Assembly (NCBI RefSeq): GCF_000006405.1
Contig: NW_003200738.1
Coordinates: 19,610-83,609 of the forward strand
DNA from: Perkinsus marinus ATCC 50983
Taxonomy: Eukaryota; Perkinsozoa; Perkinsida; Perkinsidae
Direction: 5' to 3'
Length of the DNA stretch: 64,000 nucleotides
Both the position numbers and the translations under genes were made by a program. Numbering within the stretch: the stretch's first letter is position 1; each line of letters opens with the position of its first letter. The notes below the pieces were generated by a model. It ran no database searches and was not told where the DNA came from. It was given only the letters and a program-made list of their open reading frames with translations. Shown in pieces: positions 31,700 to 47,974 of this stretch.

Positions 31700-34641
31700 A
31701 TGCGTTTTGTTTTGAATGGCTACCTGGCAGCTGTTAAGACGGCATTTGATGAGCACTGCCACGGGAGGTTAGGGCACCGGTTGGGGAGGTTTGTGATGGA
31801 CGCCTTCTATGCGGTGTGTCAGAGGGGAATAATTCCATCGTGGATTAGGCTCAGATTGGTAAGGACTTAGTCAGCGATTTTATTGTCATAGTCGAGCTGT
31901 ATAGTTTTACACTTATCAGTGTAATGGAGTTTCACCCTAGTGATATGAAAAACACTAATGAGAAACATATTTCACATTTGACTTTGCGAAAAACGCTTGT
32001 AAGCAGTGAATAACGCGTAAAGCACGTGAAACGGGGTGATCTTTCCGGTCCGATTCGCGAAGTGTTTTCACTTCACTTCATATCACGAAAATCGCGTTCT
32101 TCCTATGGTGTATTACCCCACTTCACGTAAAACGGGTGAAACTCCAATGTTATACACTACTAGAGTAAACGTTACTCCGAACTCCTGAGGTGAGATTGAC
32201 TTAGAAATAGGCTACTATTGTGGGGCTAGTCGTGTTGCTTTCCCTGTGTATTTCCTGTCCTTCTCAGTTTGCCTTCTCCCAGAGGTTCCTGGTCCCTCTG
32301 TTGCTACACTGCTTGTCAACAATCGCGCCATGTGGCCTCTATACTCGGAATACGAAACAAGGCAATGTGGAGTTCGAACACTTTGCTGAACATCTCGCGG
32401 TAGAGCTGGCTCAGTCGCCGAGGAACGAGCTACTTCGAGAGGGTGATGAGCTTCTCCGGAGGCTCATGTTGACTATGGATCCTCAGCTGCAACTCCTTGT
32501 GGACAGAGGTAACTGTCGGGCTTGACAGACTTTCACTGCTGTGTGACTGCTTCTGTGTTGCGGCAATTCTCGATACTAAACTTACAGTGTCGTCGTGAAT
32601 GATCCTTTCCGAAATCATAAATTCGCGAGTGGAGACCGGACGACTACTGCTGTTCAGTGCGTCTGTGTAGTAGTCCCCTTTTTTCGTGTAGTGGCGGATA
32701 GTCGACACACGGGATGAGAAACGCGCTTGAATGCTTGTTGTATTAATAGACATGAAACTGGGTGAAAAACGCGATATTTGCGGCGCTATGCAGTAGTCGT
32801 GAAATATGTTTCTCACTAGTGTTTTTATATCACGGTCGTGAAACTCCATAGTATTCAGTACCGGTGAAGAAGTCTTTGTCATTCACGTCTATTCTGAGCG
32901 TTATGGATGCGATACGGCAAGAGTGGGGTTCTCCAAGTGAGGGGGAGATAACTCTCACGTGGCAGTTGGAGCACGTGAGCAAGCCTATGTCGCCTAAAGA
33001 TGCTGAGAGGATTCTACGGCGGATTCGCCAGAAACACCCTCACGATGCACGCACTGTGAAGGAGCTGATCTCGAAGCGACAACAGGAGATCGACTTGCGC
33101 AAGGTGGGAAATATGGGAAGTCGTTTAGGATTGTACCATACAAAATTCTAACCTTGAATATTTGAGCTTATCATCCATTCCTCTTGATGGAGTGTCGACT
33201 GTGCGATTGCCAATTTCAGGGGGAAACTGTTCTTGTTGAGAGAGAAATCGAAAATTCCGTGATTTGCGTTCGAAGATGACACGCTCCTTAGATGCAGCCA
33301 TTCAATTGATATACAATAATGGAGTTTCACCCGCTTTATGTGAAGTGGCGTAAAACTCGGTGAAAAACGCGATAGTCGTGAAATACGTCTTTCACTGGTG
33401 TTTTCCATATCACGTGTGAGACTCCAATATAGTAAGTGAATACACTATGGATAATAGTAATACATGGACAGATCTCGAGCAATGCAGCTCAGCATTCCGA
33501 ACACTGCTCACTAGTCTAGTCGTCCCTCTAGAGCTGAGGGGATGGCGGATCGAGAAGTCTTGATGATATGCCATCTCAGGAGAAGCTCGACGAGATGGTC
33601 GCCTGGCGTAAATCCCAGAGGGGCTATGCTGATCTCCAACGTGCTGAGGATTACTGGTGCATGAGCGGTTTGAGAGGTGTCGAGGAAAAGTGGAGGGAAT
33701 TGGATGAGCGCATCGGCCGGGATAGGGCTTCTCGAGGCCACAAGATGGAGACTAGCGATGTGAAGGTCCACTTGGCCAGTGAGGAGGTAGGGTCTGCACT
33801 CAGCAGTGTGGGAGAATATGCACACTGCCGACTACGTTTGTTGGTGAGAAAATGAAAATTCCGAGCTCAGTTGAAGAAAGTGAACACATATTCTAACACT
33901 GTCACTTAGTGTTGCATATGAGGTCAGATTTGCGCGCGTCTGGGTTTACGAGCTGAGGACACTGAAGAGGTCCTCGGGGCAATCTGGAGACAAAATGGCG
34001 AGTCAGTGGGAGAGATCGATGTCACGGTAAGCTGTGTGGAAGTTGGACGATAATTGCAAGTGATTTTAGATAGTTGACAAGAGAACATCGAAAGCGGTAG
34101 CTCTGGTCGAGATCAAGTCCCATGCCTTCTTCTGTCGGTCTGCGTGGCATCAACACCAACGGTGGCTGAGAGGAGGCTCAACACCTGTCCAGCTGCTCCG
34201 GTCCGATGGAAGCGAGGGCAGTTCGGAAGCGTCGGTTTTATGGGACAGCAAACGCGATAGTAACGCATCATCTGGGTTGAGAACTCCTTGTTATATGCAG
34301 TTTATTTAGGTCATTCTCCACCACTCTTATTTGTGGTTGTGTGCCTGTCTCCCAATTGTTACCGCCTTGGGGCGGAAAGCTGCGTTCTGGACTGGTTGTG
34401 GCGCAATGTCGGCAGCCCGACTATCGAGCAAGAAGGAAGCATGTCTCCTGAGAATTTGAAGTTATGGGCGCACAAGCAGGGCTCTGGGGTGTGGAGCAGG
34501 ATGAGAGAGCGCGTCATTTCCGAGATGAATTTAGTTCCTGATGACAGGGACCTCTTAGGCGATCACAACGATGATGCTTTAGTCGATCCTGTGAGGTTCA
34601 TTTTTGCTCTCAACAAGAGTGGTAGATTGATTGTTATGTAA
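31700..34641 (+). CDS. Unrecognised 490-residue protein, 7 exons
   Basis: Exons 31700-31858, 32268-32508, 32859-33103, 33580-33786, 33928-34026, 34070-34259 and 34310-34641 join in phase. The product is mostly alpha-helical and charged. The middle carries a dense charged stretch (RILRRIRQKHPHDARTVKEL) and Trp-rich helices; the C-terminal third has a stretch (VTIVDKRTSKAVALVEIKSH) that could be a small beta-rich fold such as an RRM edge, unproven. No family identified. Three of the introns hold MITEs, so the gene spans 2.9 kb. Exon 2 and the 34,310 acceptor are the least certain joins; an alternative stop lies at 34,307-34,309. Confidence 0.55.
31925..32145 (+). mobile_element. Family-B MITE in an intron
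   Basis: Terminal inverted repeats TGGAGTTTCACCC and ACGGGTGAAACTCCA. About 220 bp, longer than other copies, with internal CACTTCAC motifs. Confidence 0.75.
32690..32848 (-). mobile_element. Family-B MITE, one clear end
   Basis: The right end reads CACGGTCGTGAAACTCCA and the body carries AAAAACGCGATATTTGCGGC as in the other copies; the left end is degraded, so the start is approximate. Confidence 0.55.
33320..33426 (+). mobile_element. Family-B MITE in an intron
   Basis: TGGAGTTTCACCCGC at the left and CACGTGTGAGACTCCA at the right, 107 bp, with the shared core AAAACTCGGTGAAAAACGCG. Confidence 0.8.
33804..33901 (+). mobile_element. Short family-A MITE (98 bp) near a splice acceptor
   Basis: CAGTGTGGGAGAATATGCAC to CATATTCTAACACTG, internally deleted. 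Flanks GCACTCAG and TCACTTAG look like a worn 8-bp duplication. Removing the element leaves an intron of about 35 nt. Confidence 0.75.
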
Positions 34642-34938
34642 CTATTCAGTAGCTACTGCTTCCACTGCGTTACTGTGCATTGGTTTACAACGTTTCTCCA
34701 ACTTCCACTCGAGAAATGCGCAAGGGAGTGCTCATGGTTCTTTGGTGAAGATAAAGGTTTCATCATCTTCCCTTCTAGCAGTTGCTGATGTAACTCTGAA
34801 CATGGTGATTAGAACAACAACAACAATACAGACACGTAAACACCATCATGGGAGGAGAACTCATTGCGTTGAAGGGAATTTTGATCATCATATCACAGCT
34901 AGAGGATGATATTTCTTTCTGTTCTCTGTGGGTATAAT

Positions 34939-35744
34939 CTACTTCTCACTTTTCTTATTGATATTAATAAACTCTATCAATTTGTTTCTCATCTCCGCCG
35001 CCTTATCTTTATAAAAATCAAGAATCCAGCCTTTACCAGAATACCCCGGTGGAGGATCATTTACGATAGCGTTGACGATCTCGTAACAGCCTTCGGTGTG
35101 AATACCGTAATTTTGTGACTCAGAGGCGTAGTATTTGAGGATTAGACGAGTCTCTTGTGAGAGATGCTCTAGAGGTAAGAGTCCAGCTTCTGCCAGCTCG
35201 TTCCAGTAATAGTCGGTATATATTCCCCGCTCAAGCTTCACGTCCTCGACTTTGCCGTAAAATCTTTGCTTAGACTTGTCGCTGAGGAAAAGAAGTGACA
35301 GTTATGGGAACACGATCAGGGGTGTAGTTAAAAAACGAGGAGATTTGCTGATTTGCAAACCTTATGAAACTCACAAGGTGTATTCTTTCCCCGTTGCAAA
35401 ATCGATGAGTGATGTGCGGGTTATGCTTCCAAAGGGTTTATCGTCCTTGGGATGCACGAGGAACGAGAAGGCCATGGCATCTAGAGGTTCTCGCTGCATG
35501 ATCGTGCATCCAGACATTCCCTCCTTGAAATATATCTGCAGATGAGGAAATCATTCAACTGAATGCCCGTATCGAGACAGCGCGCAGAACAGAGGCTTAC
35601 TCCTTCTTTCACAAGTTCTCCTATACGACGGAGTAGTTCCTTGCTGGCTGGCGGTGGTGATCCTCCTGCAGACCTCCTCACTGCTGCAATGCTCGCAGTG
35701 ATAGCCGCAAGGACCAGGATGTTAGAGTGGTGGAAGAAGAACAT
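34939..35744 (-). CDS. Secreted protein with signal peptide, 3 exons, 215 aa, unrecognised
   Basis: Exons (minus) 35601-35744, 35375-35535 and 34939-35281 join in phase. Residues 1-24 form a classic signal peptide (hydrophobic NILVLAAITASIAAV after a short start). The mature part has one small Cys motif (GMSGCTIMQ), a segment FATGKEYTLFDKSKQRFYGK and a long Tyr-rich, charged C-terminal region ending in Lys/Glu. No domain recognised. It looks like a secreted or lumenal protein. Introns are 65 and 93 nt. The start is the only ATG directly ahead of the hydrophobic core. Confidence 0.75.
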
Positions 35745-36209
35745 AATTCGGTATTCGGTGGAAGAATTTCTGTCCCATAACGATGAGTAGAATCTCCAGG
35801 GGAAGCACTCGTAACTGGACAGTCCGGAAGCTAAGCATGTGGGGGGCCCTAGGAGAGAGCAATGCAACTCTCTCTTACAGCCAATCGATCCATACACTAC
35901 TTGGAAATCAATATCGAGCTGCGAAGAGAGCGCGCCGTAAGCCGAGTTTTTGCGCATTCCCTCGAGCGATGAACAACGACGACTTGCGAAGAGCTCACAG
36001 TTCTAAACCAGAGTCTTGACATCCATTTATAGAGCCAAGCACGATACGGGCAGATCGATTATGGGTACAGTTCCCAGAGCATTACTCAATGGGAAACTTT
36101 CATAGGTCTATGTATGAGAAGTGAAATTGGTTTCGAGCACATGTCACTCCATGTATTCCTCGTCTCAGTATTGTTTCCGCCACTTTCATTATCTCCTGGA
36201 GCACTCAGA
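35745..36209. other. Divergent promoter region between two secreted-protein genes
   Basis: The minus gene starts at 35,744 and the plus gene at 36,210. The short frame at 35,783-36,019 (plus) has no support. No defined regulatory motif seen. Confidence 0.35.
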
Positions 36210-36617
36210 ATGACGAACATGGTCTTCGTTCTATTACTACTCGCCAGTGGGGGTTTGGATACTCCCTTGGCTATGGCAAAAAACCTTCCTCTCGGTACTT
36301 ATAAGACTCTGGATGGTTCGTTCAAGATTATAAGGAACCCCACGAATTTCGTACTCGAATTTGTGGATTACCCCGGCCCAGCGGGCCAGCTGCAGAGAAC
36401 GACAACACCATTTAACGCGAAGCCTGCCAGGAGTGTACAAGGGCTCTCGGATCCGCCCGCAGAGCTCATACAACAATCGTGGACCTTCCATGATCTATTG
36501 CCTGATTTTACGGGCCGGCCTGATAGCATAATTTTCGGTATATGTGTGGGGAATGAAACTTCGATGGCGTATCTCGTGGCGGACGACTTTTGGCATGAAC
36601 TAAGGCGGTCTGAGTAA
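36210..36617 (+). CDS. Small secreted protein, 135 aa, unrecognised
   Basis: The frame is open upstream, but ATG 36,210 places a signal peptide at once (MTNMVFVLLLLASG, then LDTPLAMA). The mature part contains GTYKTLDGSFKIIRNPTNF and LEFVDYPGPAGQ, suggesting a small beta-rich domain, and ends at TAA/TGA-type stop near 36,617. Single exon in this reading. It has a single Cys (FGICVGN), so disulphide-rich families are unlikely. A secreted function is inferred only from the signal. Confidence 0.6.
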   Translation: MTNMVFVLLLLASGGLDTPLAMAKNLPLGTYKTLDGSFKIIRNPTNFVLEFVDYPGPAGQLQRTTTPFNAKPARSVQGLSDPPAELIQQSWTFHDLLPDFTGRPDSIIFGICVGNETSMAYLVADDFWHELRRSE

Positions 36618-38078
36618 GACCCCTACCTGGTTTGCATGTACCATAGTGATGAAACCGAGAGCAGTAAGCAACGATCAACGAGAAATGTGGCTGCTTGGTC
36701 TGAGAGATGATTAAGCAATATTCGAGAGAGATTATTGATACTTACCATGATGTTCCCAATGTTCTAATGTCCAGTAAGCGATCATGTCGATGAGCTCTGA
36801 GTCTATTCCCCATGTCATAGACTGTGAATGGACTCCATAATGGAGTCTCCATTCACAGTGTCATTTACTCGGTGCCGTGATCATTACGGTGCGCTTTACG
36901 GTGACAGTGCCGTAAACCTTACGATACGGTACCGTACCGTAGATTTGCCCATCTCTAGAATGGAGCATGACCTTTCACGATATAGTAAACTATTGTCATC
37001 TCTGGAGTTGGTGGCACAAACTTAGCAACATTATTCGAGGCGTCTGTTCTGACATAAACTTGCCTCAATGAACTTCCAGTTATTGCGGGAAGACTGATCT
37101 AACTTCGACGACTCGAAAGCAATTGGCCAGACGGCTAGGAAGTTCCTAGTAGGAACTGTATCGAGTCTCGCATACTGCGAGCAGTCAAACGCACCGAGCA
37201 CCGGAATGGGTAGAAAGCGTGGAACACGGGCCAATCGTAATTACGACAAATCCTTTGTCACAAAGGCGACGCTACTGAAGACGACTCTTTTTCGTATCAC
37301 AAAATGCCTCTTTCGCAGAGGGGGCTCTCATCCTTGCCACGTGCTCCTCATTCTTCTGGGCTTCCTGCTACTCCCAGTATACTGGCATGTTTATATCCCT
37401 ATAGGATATAGGTCCTGATCACTCAAGGACCATAAGCTCCTTCCCTTCACCTCAAGTTCCTTAACAATCCTTTTCCCTTTGTGATGATACCTAATTAAGC
37501 CATTTTGAGGTGCTACGCCTAGCGTTAAATCCTAGCCCTAAAGTTTAGGTCCTTAAATCACTAAGGTCTCTAAGTTATAGGCCCACGGTGTACTTCTTTC
37601 ACGTGCAGCTGCACGCAAATACACATCGATAGTCGTGTAGACCTTAGAACTTGCTGACGTGACCGCTTGACATTCCCTTATACTTAGGACGCGTCACGCT
37701 TTGTTGTTCCTTACGGCATTGCTTGTGGTTCCTCACGGAATTACTTTGCTTACGAGCTCTGGTGTACTGTACTTAGTCGATCTTCGGACTAATGTACTGT
37801 CGAGTTCACTAGTAATAGCAGAACGATCTTGGTCACTGTAGTTCTCCTCTCGACGGACTACGAGTCGTAGCACATCAACGCATCAGAAGAAGTTTTTAGA
37901 TATATTCTTGTGTCCCACACGCCGGATTCCCTGAGTTCATATGCCACCGTGGCATCGGAGAGCCCGTCCCGGGACAAGGGCCCAACACAACCCGATTCCC
38001 GCGCAAGGCAGCGGTAAACTTGAGCAGTCCTAGGATGCATATCCGTACGTACCAGTTAATCACTTTCTTCTACACGCT
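36618..38078. other. No supported gene; small palindrome and low-complexity sequence
   Basis: Contains a near-perfect palindrome at about 36,821-36,861 (CTGTGAATGGA...TCTCCATTCACAG) and CTTAAGG/CTCAAGG-rich sequence at 37.4-37.6 kb. The frame at 37,206-37,418 ends in a hydrophobic stretch but has no other support. Confidence 0.35.
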
Positions 38079-38366
38079 ATGAGTGAAGTAGAGCAAAGTT
38101 GGTTTGAAGCGCTCGCCACTTCGTATATCGCTTGTCTATGTTACATCTTTACATGTAACGCCTTTCCATCCTTCCCCGGATGGATGTTTGATGACCTCAT
38201 ATTCAAAGGATATCTAAGCGCTAGTACGTTTAGTATAGTGCTGGCAATTTGGGGGGGAACTGTGTTTACCATCAGGGAACTCAAGGCAATGGCTGATGGA
38301 ATCAGCAGATTCTATTTACAATCATACTCTCAAGATCATCAACTAGTTTCAGACCGACGCGAGTAA
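38079..38366 (+). CDS. Possible small membrane protein, 95 aa
   Basis: Intact ATG-to-TAA frame with two hydrophobic stretches (SYIACLCYIFTCNAFPSF and STFSIVLAIWGGTVF) and a polar C-terminus. Composition is protein-like, but there is no homology I recognise and no intron evidence. Confidence 0.35.
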   Translation: MSEVEQSWFEALATSYIACLCYIFTCNAFPSFPGWMFDDLIFKGYLSASTFSIVLAIWGGTVFTIRELKAMADGISRFYLQSYSQDHQLVSDRRE

Positions 38367-39127
38367 TCTTAGTTGTGCACTCTGCACAACTACAGATTCA
38401 CTGTAGTTGGGACTACGATCCTATACCCGAATTAGTACTGGGAAAGGACCGTGTTAGTGATTTGCCCATTGAGTTAACACTACACTGGATAAAATTGCGG
38501 GAGAATGCCTGGCAAGGAGGATTGGGACGGCGACAATGATGCAGCAGCATCTCACAAATGACTCGAGGCGACTTAAGACTGCTAGCTAAACCGCAATTAC
38601 TGCAAAGTCATAAGCAAATCGGAAATGCTTGCAATTATCTCTTCTGGGAGGGTAACCCACCTGCGTGTTCCCCTTCCAAGAAACCCCAGTGTATTGCTCT
38701 TCGACGTAAGTTGGAAATTGTGGTAGCAGAGCGATGTTTATCAATCACCTTTTGAGATGTGTTCCAAGTAAACAACTTTTCAACGCCTATTTTGAAAGTA
38801 GTAACTTCTATCTGGGTAAACACGCGAAATAGAAGTTGTTATTTCCCAGATAGGCGTCGAGAGCTTTTTCCGGTCCCTTGATGAGTTACTGTCGAATCTG
38901 TTCGCAAGGTATGGCATGGGATATAAGGTCGACTCGATAGTTATAAACTATTGGGGCTAGCCTTACTCTCGCTCTCGAAACTCGCCCTTGCCAGCTTTGG
39001 TTTCTCACCAGTGGTGTGTTATCGGTGTTAACCTTCTAGCGCTTATGCAGGATCTCATTTTGGATCTATACAGTTTCCATGCCACTTATCATACGACTGC
39101 ATACGATCAGTATTTTGAGATTAAGCT
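38367..39127. other. Intergenic with repeat fragments
   Basis: Around 38.47-38.56 kb there is sequence related to 31.39-31.69 kb. At 38,776-38,869 an imperfect inverted repeat (ACGCCTAT...ATAGGCGT) flanks paired AACTTCTAT blocks. No gene seen. Confidence 0.4.
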
Positions 39128-40464
39128 ATGACTACCAGCGTTATCAGCAGTCTATATCGGCCTAAGGGGGCTAAATATGAGTGCGAGCTGTGTGGGAAGG
39201 AGGCGAAGATTAGATGCAACGAGTGTCCCACGTACTACTGTTGCCCGGAACACTTCGATCACGATTGGAGGGGAATTCGAGAGCTTATAGCAAAGGTCAT
39301 TTATCGTCAATCTTTACTTTACTGTTTCATACTCATGTCAGGATACGACTCTGTTGAGGGAGAGGACGCAAGCACTTGGTAGTGTTGAGGACAAGGAGAG
39401 AGGCGAAGCGGAGCTGCTTAATATTAAGGAGGAAGTCCGACACATATGCTCGGAAACAGCGAAGGGGTTCCTTGTAAGTTACTTAGTCTATCATAAGCTT
39501 TCATCGGTTCCTACGGTGTCATCCCTCTTCGGGGAAGATGCTGGAATGGAATAGTTCAGATTCGAGAAGAGTGTTTCCTAGCCATCCCTGGCGCCCTGCA
39601 AGCCTTGAAGCTCACGACTGAGCTCTTCGGAGCTACTTCAACTGAGCTCGTTGGTAGCTCGATGGAGTGGCTTCCAGGAGTTGGCGTCATGCCGTTCAGA
39701 TAGTTACCTCCTCTTAGCAGAGTGTAATCTAGGAATAGGTAAACTGAACGTAGCAGAGGAGTTTCTAGGCCTGGCGAAATGGATTATACTGAAAAATCCC
39801 GACGCTGGTAAGCCTCCTTTTTAACGGTAGTAAAGAGGGCGTATTCAGGTAACCGTCCAGTGCTGATTTCGGCACTGCATAGGAATTTCGGCAGACTCTA
39901 TGTCGCTCAGGACAAGCATGTTGAGGCCCTTCGTTCCTTCGCTGAGGGTAACTCTCATTTTTTATAGTTTGGAGTTTCACCCGTTTTACGTGAAGTGGTG
40001 AAAAAGGCGATATTCGCGGTGATAGTCGTGAAAAATGTTTTTCACTGGTGTTTTTCATATCGCGGGTGAAACTCCATAAAAGTGAAATTCTGTTTAGATA
40101 CTTATCAAACCTCATCGTGCTTTGGTCCTGAGGACCCGAGGACCGCAGTGGCATATTTCCATATGGGAAAGGTCTTCCACATTACGGGTGAACGCACAAA
40201 GGTGAGGCCAGGCTGATACTGTAGGGTATAATTGTTGGTTGCTGTAGGCAGACTCGTTTTTCACGACGGTTATATGTATATATGCACGATGGTTTGAGAA
40301 GAGGATTGACACTGATGGTTGGTTGCCTGAGGTTACTCAACTCGTATAATTATTTTTACTATGAAGTTATGTTAGATTTTTCGGAGGCCAGGAGGTTTCT
40401 ATCGTACTCCTGGTATAGACAGTCACCCCACAGCATTCGAGTGGTCTGTGATGACAGCTCGTGA
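39128..40464 (+). CDS. MYND zinc finger plus TPR-like protein, ZMYND12-like, 8 exons
   Basis: Exons 39128-39295, 39342-39473, 39560-39653, 39700-39807, 39849-39947, 40098-40201, 40248-40317 and 40376-40464 give 287 residues. Residues 18-45 are a MYND finger (CELCGKEAKIRCNECPTYYC followed by CPEHFDHDW). Then come TPR-like helices: LLLAECNLGIGKLNVAEEFL, SALHRNFGRLYVAQDKHVEA and SCFGPEDPRTAVAYFHMGKV. The order and wording match animal ZMYND12, a protein of the sperm-flagellum axoneme. A role in the protist's flagellum is inferred. Intron 5 holds a family-B MITE. The last intron (40318-40375) is the least certain. Confidence 0.78.
39970..40076 (+). mobile_element. Family-B MITE, best-preserved copy
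   Basis: 107 bp bounded by TGGAGTTTCACCCG and CGGGTGAAACTCCA, an essentially perfect 14-bp terminal inverted repeat. Lies in intron 5 of the MYND/TPR gene. Confidence 0.88.
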
Positions 40465-40488
40465 AGGGGCTGATATAGGGGGATATAA

Positions 40489-40490
40489 GG

Positions 40491-40524
<34 letters not shown>

Positions 40525-40526
40525 CT
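40489..40526 (+). repeat. (AGT)n microsatellite
   Basis: About 12 AGT triplets just downstream of the MYND/TPR stop. Confidence 0.85.
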
Positions 40527-40555
40527 GAGGGGAAACTGGTGTCGGATATGAAATA

Positions 40556-40742
40556 CAGTGTTGAAAAATGAGTTTGCTTTCCTCAGCTGAGCTCAGAAGT
40601 TTCCTCACTAATTATAGAAGTTTATAAACGAGTCCGAGTAGACATGTACGGGAATAACCAATAATCTCCCAAAATTTCCTCAGAATTTTGGTATTGTCAC
40701 CGATACATGTAGTTGACTATAAGCATATTTTCCCCCCATACT
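40556..40742 (-). mobile_element. Family-A MITE
   Basis: CAGTGTTGAAAAATGAG at the left, CCTCAGCTGAGCTC, then CATATTTTCCCCCCATACTC at the right (degraded end). Confidence 0.7.
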
Positions 40743-40938
40743 CGGGGATTCATCCAGACACCCATAATGCTCCCCAAGGGAACTCATTCTGAATTTCCCA
40801 CATGGCTAGGAACACATTGTTCGATCAGTTTCCATATAAATGTCATCACATTAGTAGCATTTTTCCTAGTGTTATCAGACTCTAAGAAAGGTTGTTTCTC
40901 GAAGGTAGATGAGGCATTGCTCAACTGATGCTCTAGGT

Positions 40939-41716
40939 ATGGACGTCGAAAGGAGCCAGCAGAATATGATGACGAATGGGAGAGGTCACGATGGAATATA
41001 CTTGACTTCAACGCAGCGGGAAGAGACGATTGATTATTTGAAGTATATTCTGAAGTACCAGGAAGGGAAGGTTAATGGTGAGGGTGATGGAGGAGGACGA
41101 TAGAAGATATTCTGCAGCGTGCGGTATTACAGGCTCGGACAATGCTGAGAAGACGACTGCTAGGGGGGCTTTTAAGAGAACGAGGGAGTCTGATGCTGTC
41201 GCAGAGACTAAGTAACTCTCGTATGGAGCATCGTGCGGCAGATCAGGGAGGAACCTATAATGGAGTTTCACCCGTCTTACGTGGAGTGGCGTAAAACTCG
41301 GTGAAAAACGCGATATTTGCGGTATGTAGTAGTCGTGAAATATGTTTTTCACTACTGTTTTTCATATCACGGGTGACACTCTAATGTTCCCCTTATTTTG
41401 AATTTTTCACATGGCTAGGAACACAATCTTCTATCAGTTTTTTACGTAAGTGTCGTCACATAAGGAACATTTTTCCGCATTTTATCGGACCTTTTAGGAC
41501 GTTACTCTGGTTTAGATATGTACTGGCATTGATGCTGTTTTATATGGACATGGAAATCCCCACAGCGAAGGTGTGTTGTGGTGACTGATGCGTAGTGGTA
41601 GATGACTTTAGGAGTATATCGTAGCGGCTGATGACTACTTCCAGGATGTGGTCGAAACGTTGGACTCTTCCCATGCTACTGATAGGATGTTCGAGTTGAA
41701 GGCGAAGACTGAGTAG
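40939..41716 (+). CDS. Candidate small gene, exon chain incomplete
   Basis: Two convincing pieces: a first exon from ATG 40,939 with hydrophilic sequence (TSTQREETIDYLKYILKYQE), and a last exon 41612-41716 (acceptor CTTTAG) with YIVAADDYFQDVVETLDSSH, stop TAG. A middle piece near 41.10-41.21 kb (Arg, Ser, Ala rich) may link them, but phases could not be made to agree. A family-B MITE sits between. No family recognised. Confidence 0.35.
41261..41383 (+). mobile_element. Family-B MITE
   Basis: TGGAGTTTCACCCGTC to CACGGGTGACACTCTA, with the shared core GTGAAAAACGCGATATTTGC. Confidence 0.75.
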
Positions 41717-42846
41717 TGAAAGGGGGTACTAGTGCTTCTGGTCTCGAGTTCAGCAACGTCATGAGTTCGTGGAAGGTGTGGTATGGTTTGTAGTATCTAT
41801 GTCAGGCATTACAGGACGATGCTATTCGATACAAACTACGGGGCATGATGATGGTGACTATGGTAGGGCTTGGTGTTAGCCATATAGCGTGCGCTGTGTT
41901 ATAGTATGTTAATTGGGCAAGGCCATTGTTGTGTACTTGGGACCTCAAGAGTACCAAAAGAGGTAGATACTAGTACTAACTATAGCGAAATGAATATAGG
42001 GACGAATTGTGTGAGCTACGGTGGGAAGGAAGGAGACAACAATTTTGTGGATACATCACAGCCATGTGCGGGAACAACTGTCTTAGTGAGAGATTATGTA
42101 AGTCAAGGCAGTACTGGGCAAAAGCATGAGAACTCGCAATTTGGTGATCTCTCACGTACATACATGTTCCTTATTACTGATAGGAGTGGATCGCGCCTCT
42201 CATTGTGGTTCGAGGAGCATTGTATGTCACTAAATGGCAGCGAGGTGAATGATGGGAAGAGTGTCTGTTGAGGAGATAGTGCTATCACGTCAGCTTGCGG
42301 TGTAGTTTGACGGGGGATGAGGTTGAGTTGGGTTCGCTGTTGAGGTTGATGGCACTCTATGCGTAAGTGAACTTTTTCGAAGGTCCCATTAGTAGTGAGT
42401 TTGGATTACTCGTGAAGTCGGCGTTGGTTACTCTCACATGGTAGGATAACGAAATGTATCTAGCCTGATTAACACCAGATCTGTGCAGTTGTTTACGAAG
42501 AGTGAAGCATAACTAACCGAGATTCCCTCCTAAGCATAGCGGACTGCCACGCTAAGTGTCCTATAGATATTTGGGCTCCTAGGATGAGCGAGATAGGTAT
42601 AGGTTAGCCTAGGGGGAAACTATATTCTCCGAACGGAGGAAGCGAAAGGGAATTTGCCCTACCGCTCTACTCGTGATGAAGTGCCGGGATGAAAGCTCTG
42701 CCCATGAATACTGCATACAGTTTTGATGGTATTTTAATTCGTTTCTGTTGCCGTGAAATTGCATCCTTTGACATTTTGCGATTGTGGCTGATGTTATCCC
42801 TACAAGGTCGCGTACAGTATTTATTTATCCTTGGGTTTACCTGTCC
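41717..42846. other. No supported gene
   Basis: The frame at 41,906-42,271 includes a protein-like stretch (TYMFLITDRSGSRLSLWFEE), but I found no start or exon chain. The polo-kinase promoter should lie at its right end. Confidence 0.35.

Positions 42847-47974
<5,128 letters not shown>

Noticed and set aside
36114-36209. Longer N-terminus for the small secreted protein, starting at 36,114
   Set aside because: It would bury the signal peptide about 30 residues in; ATG 36,210 places it at the N-terminus.
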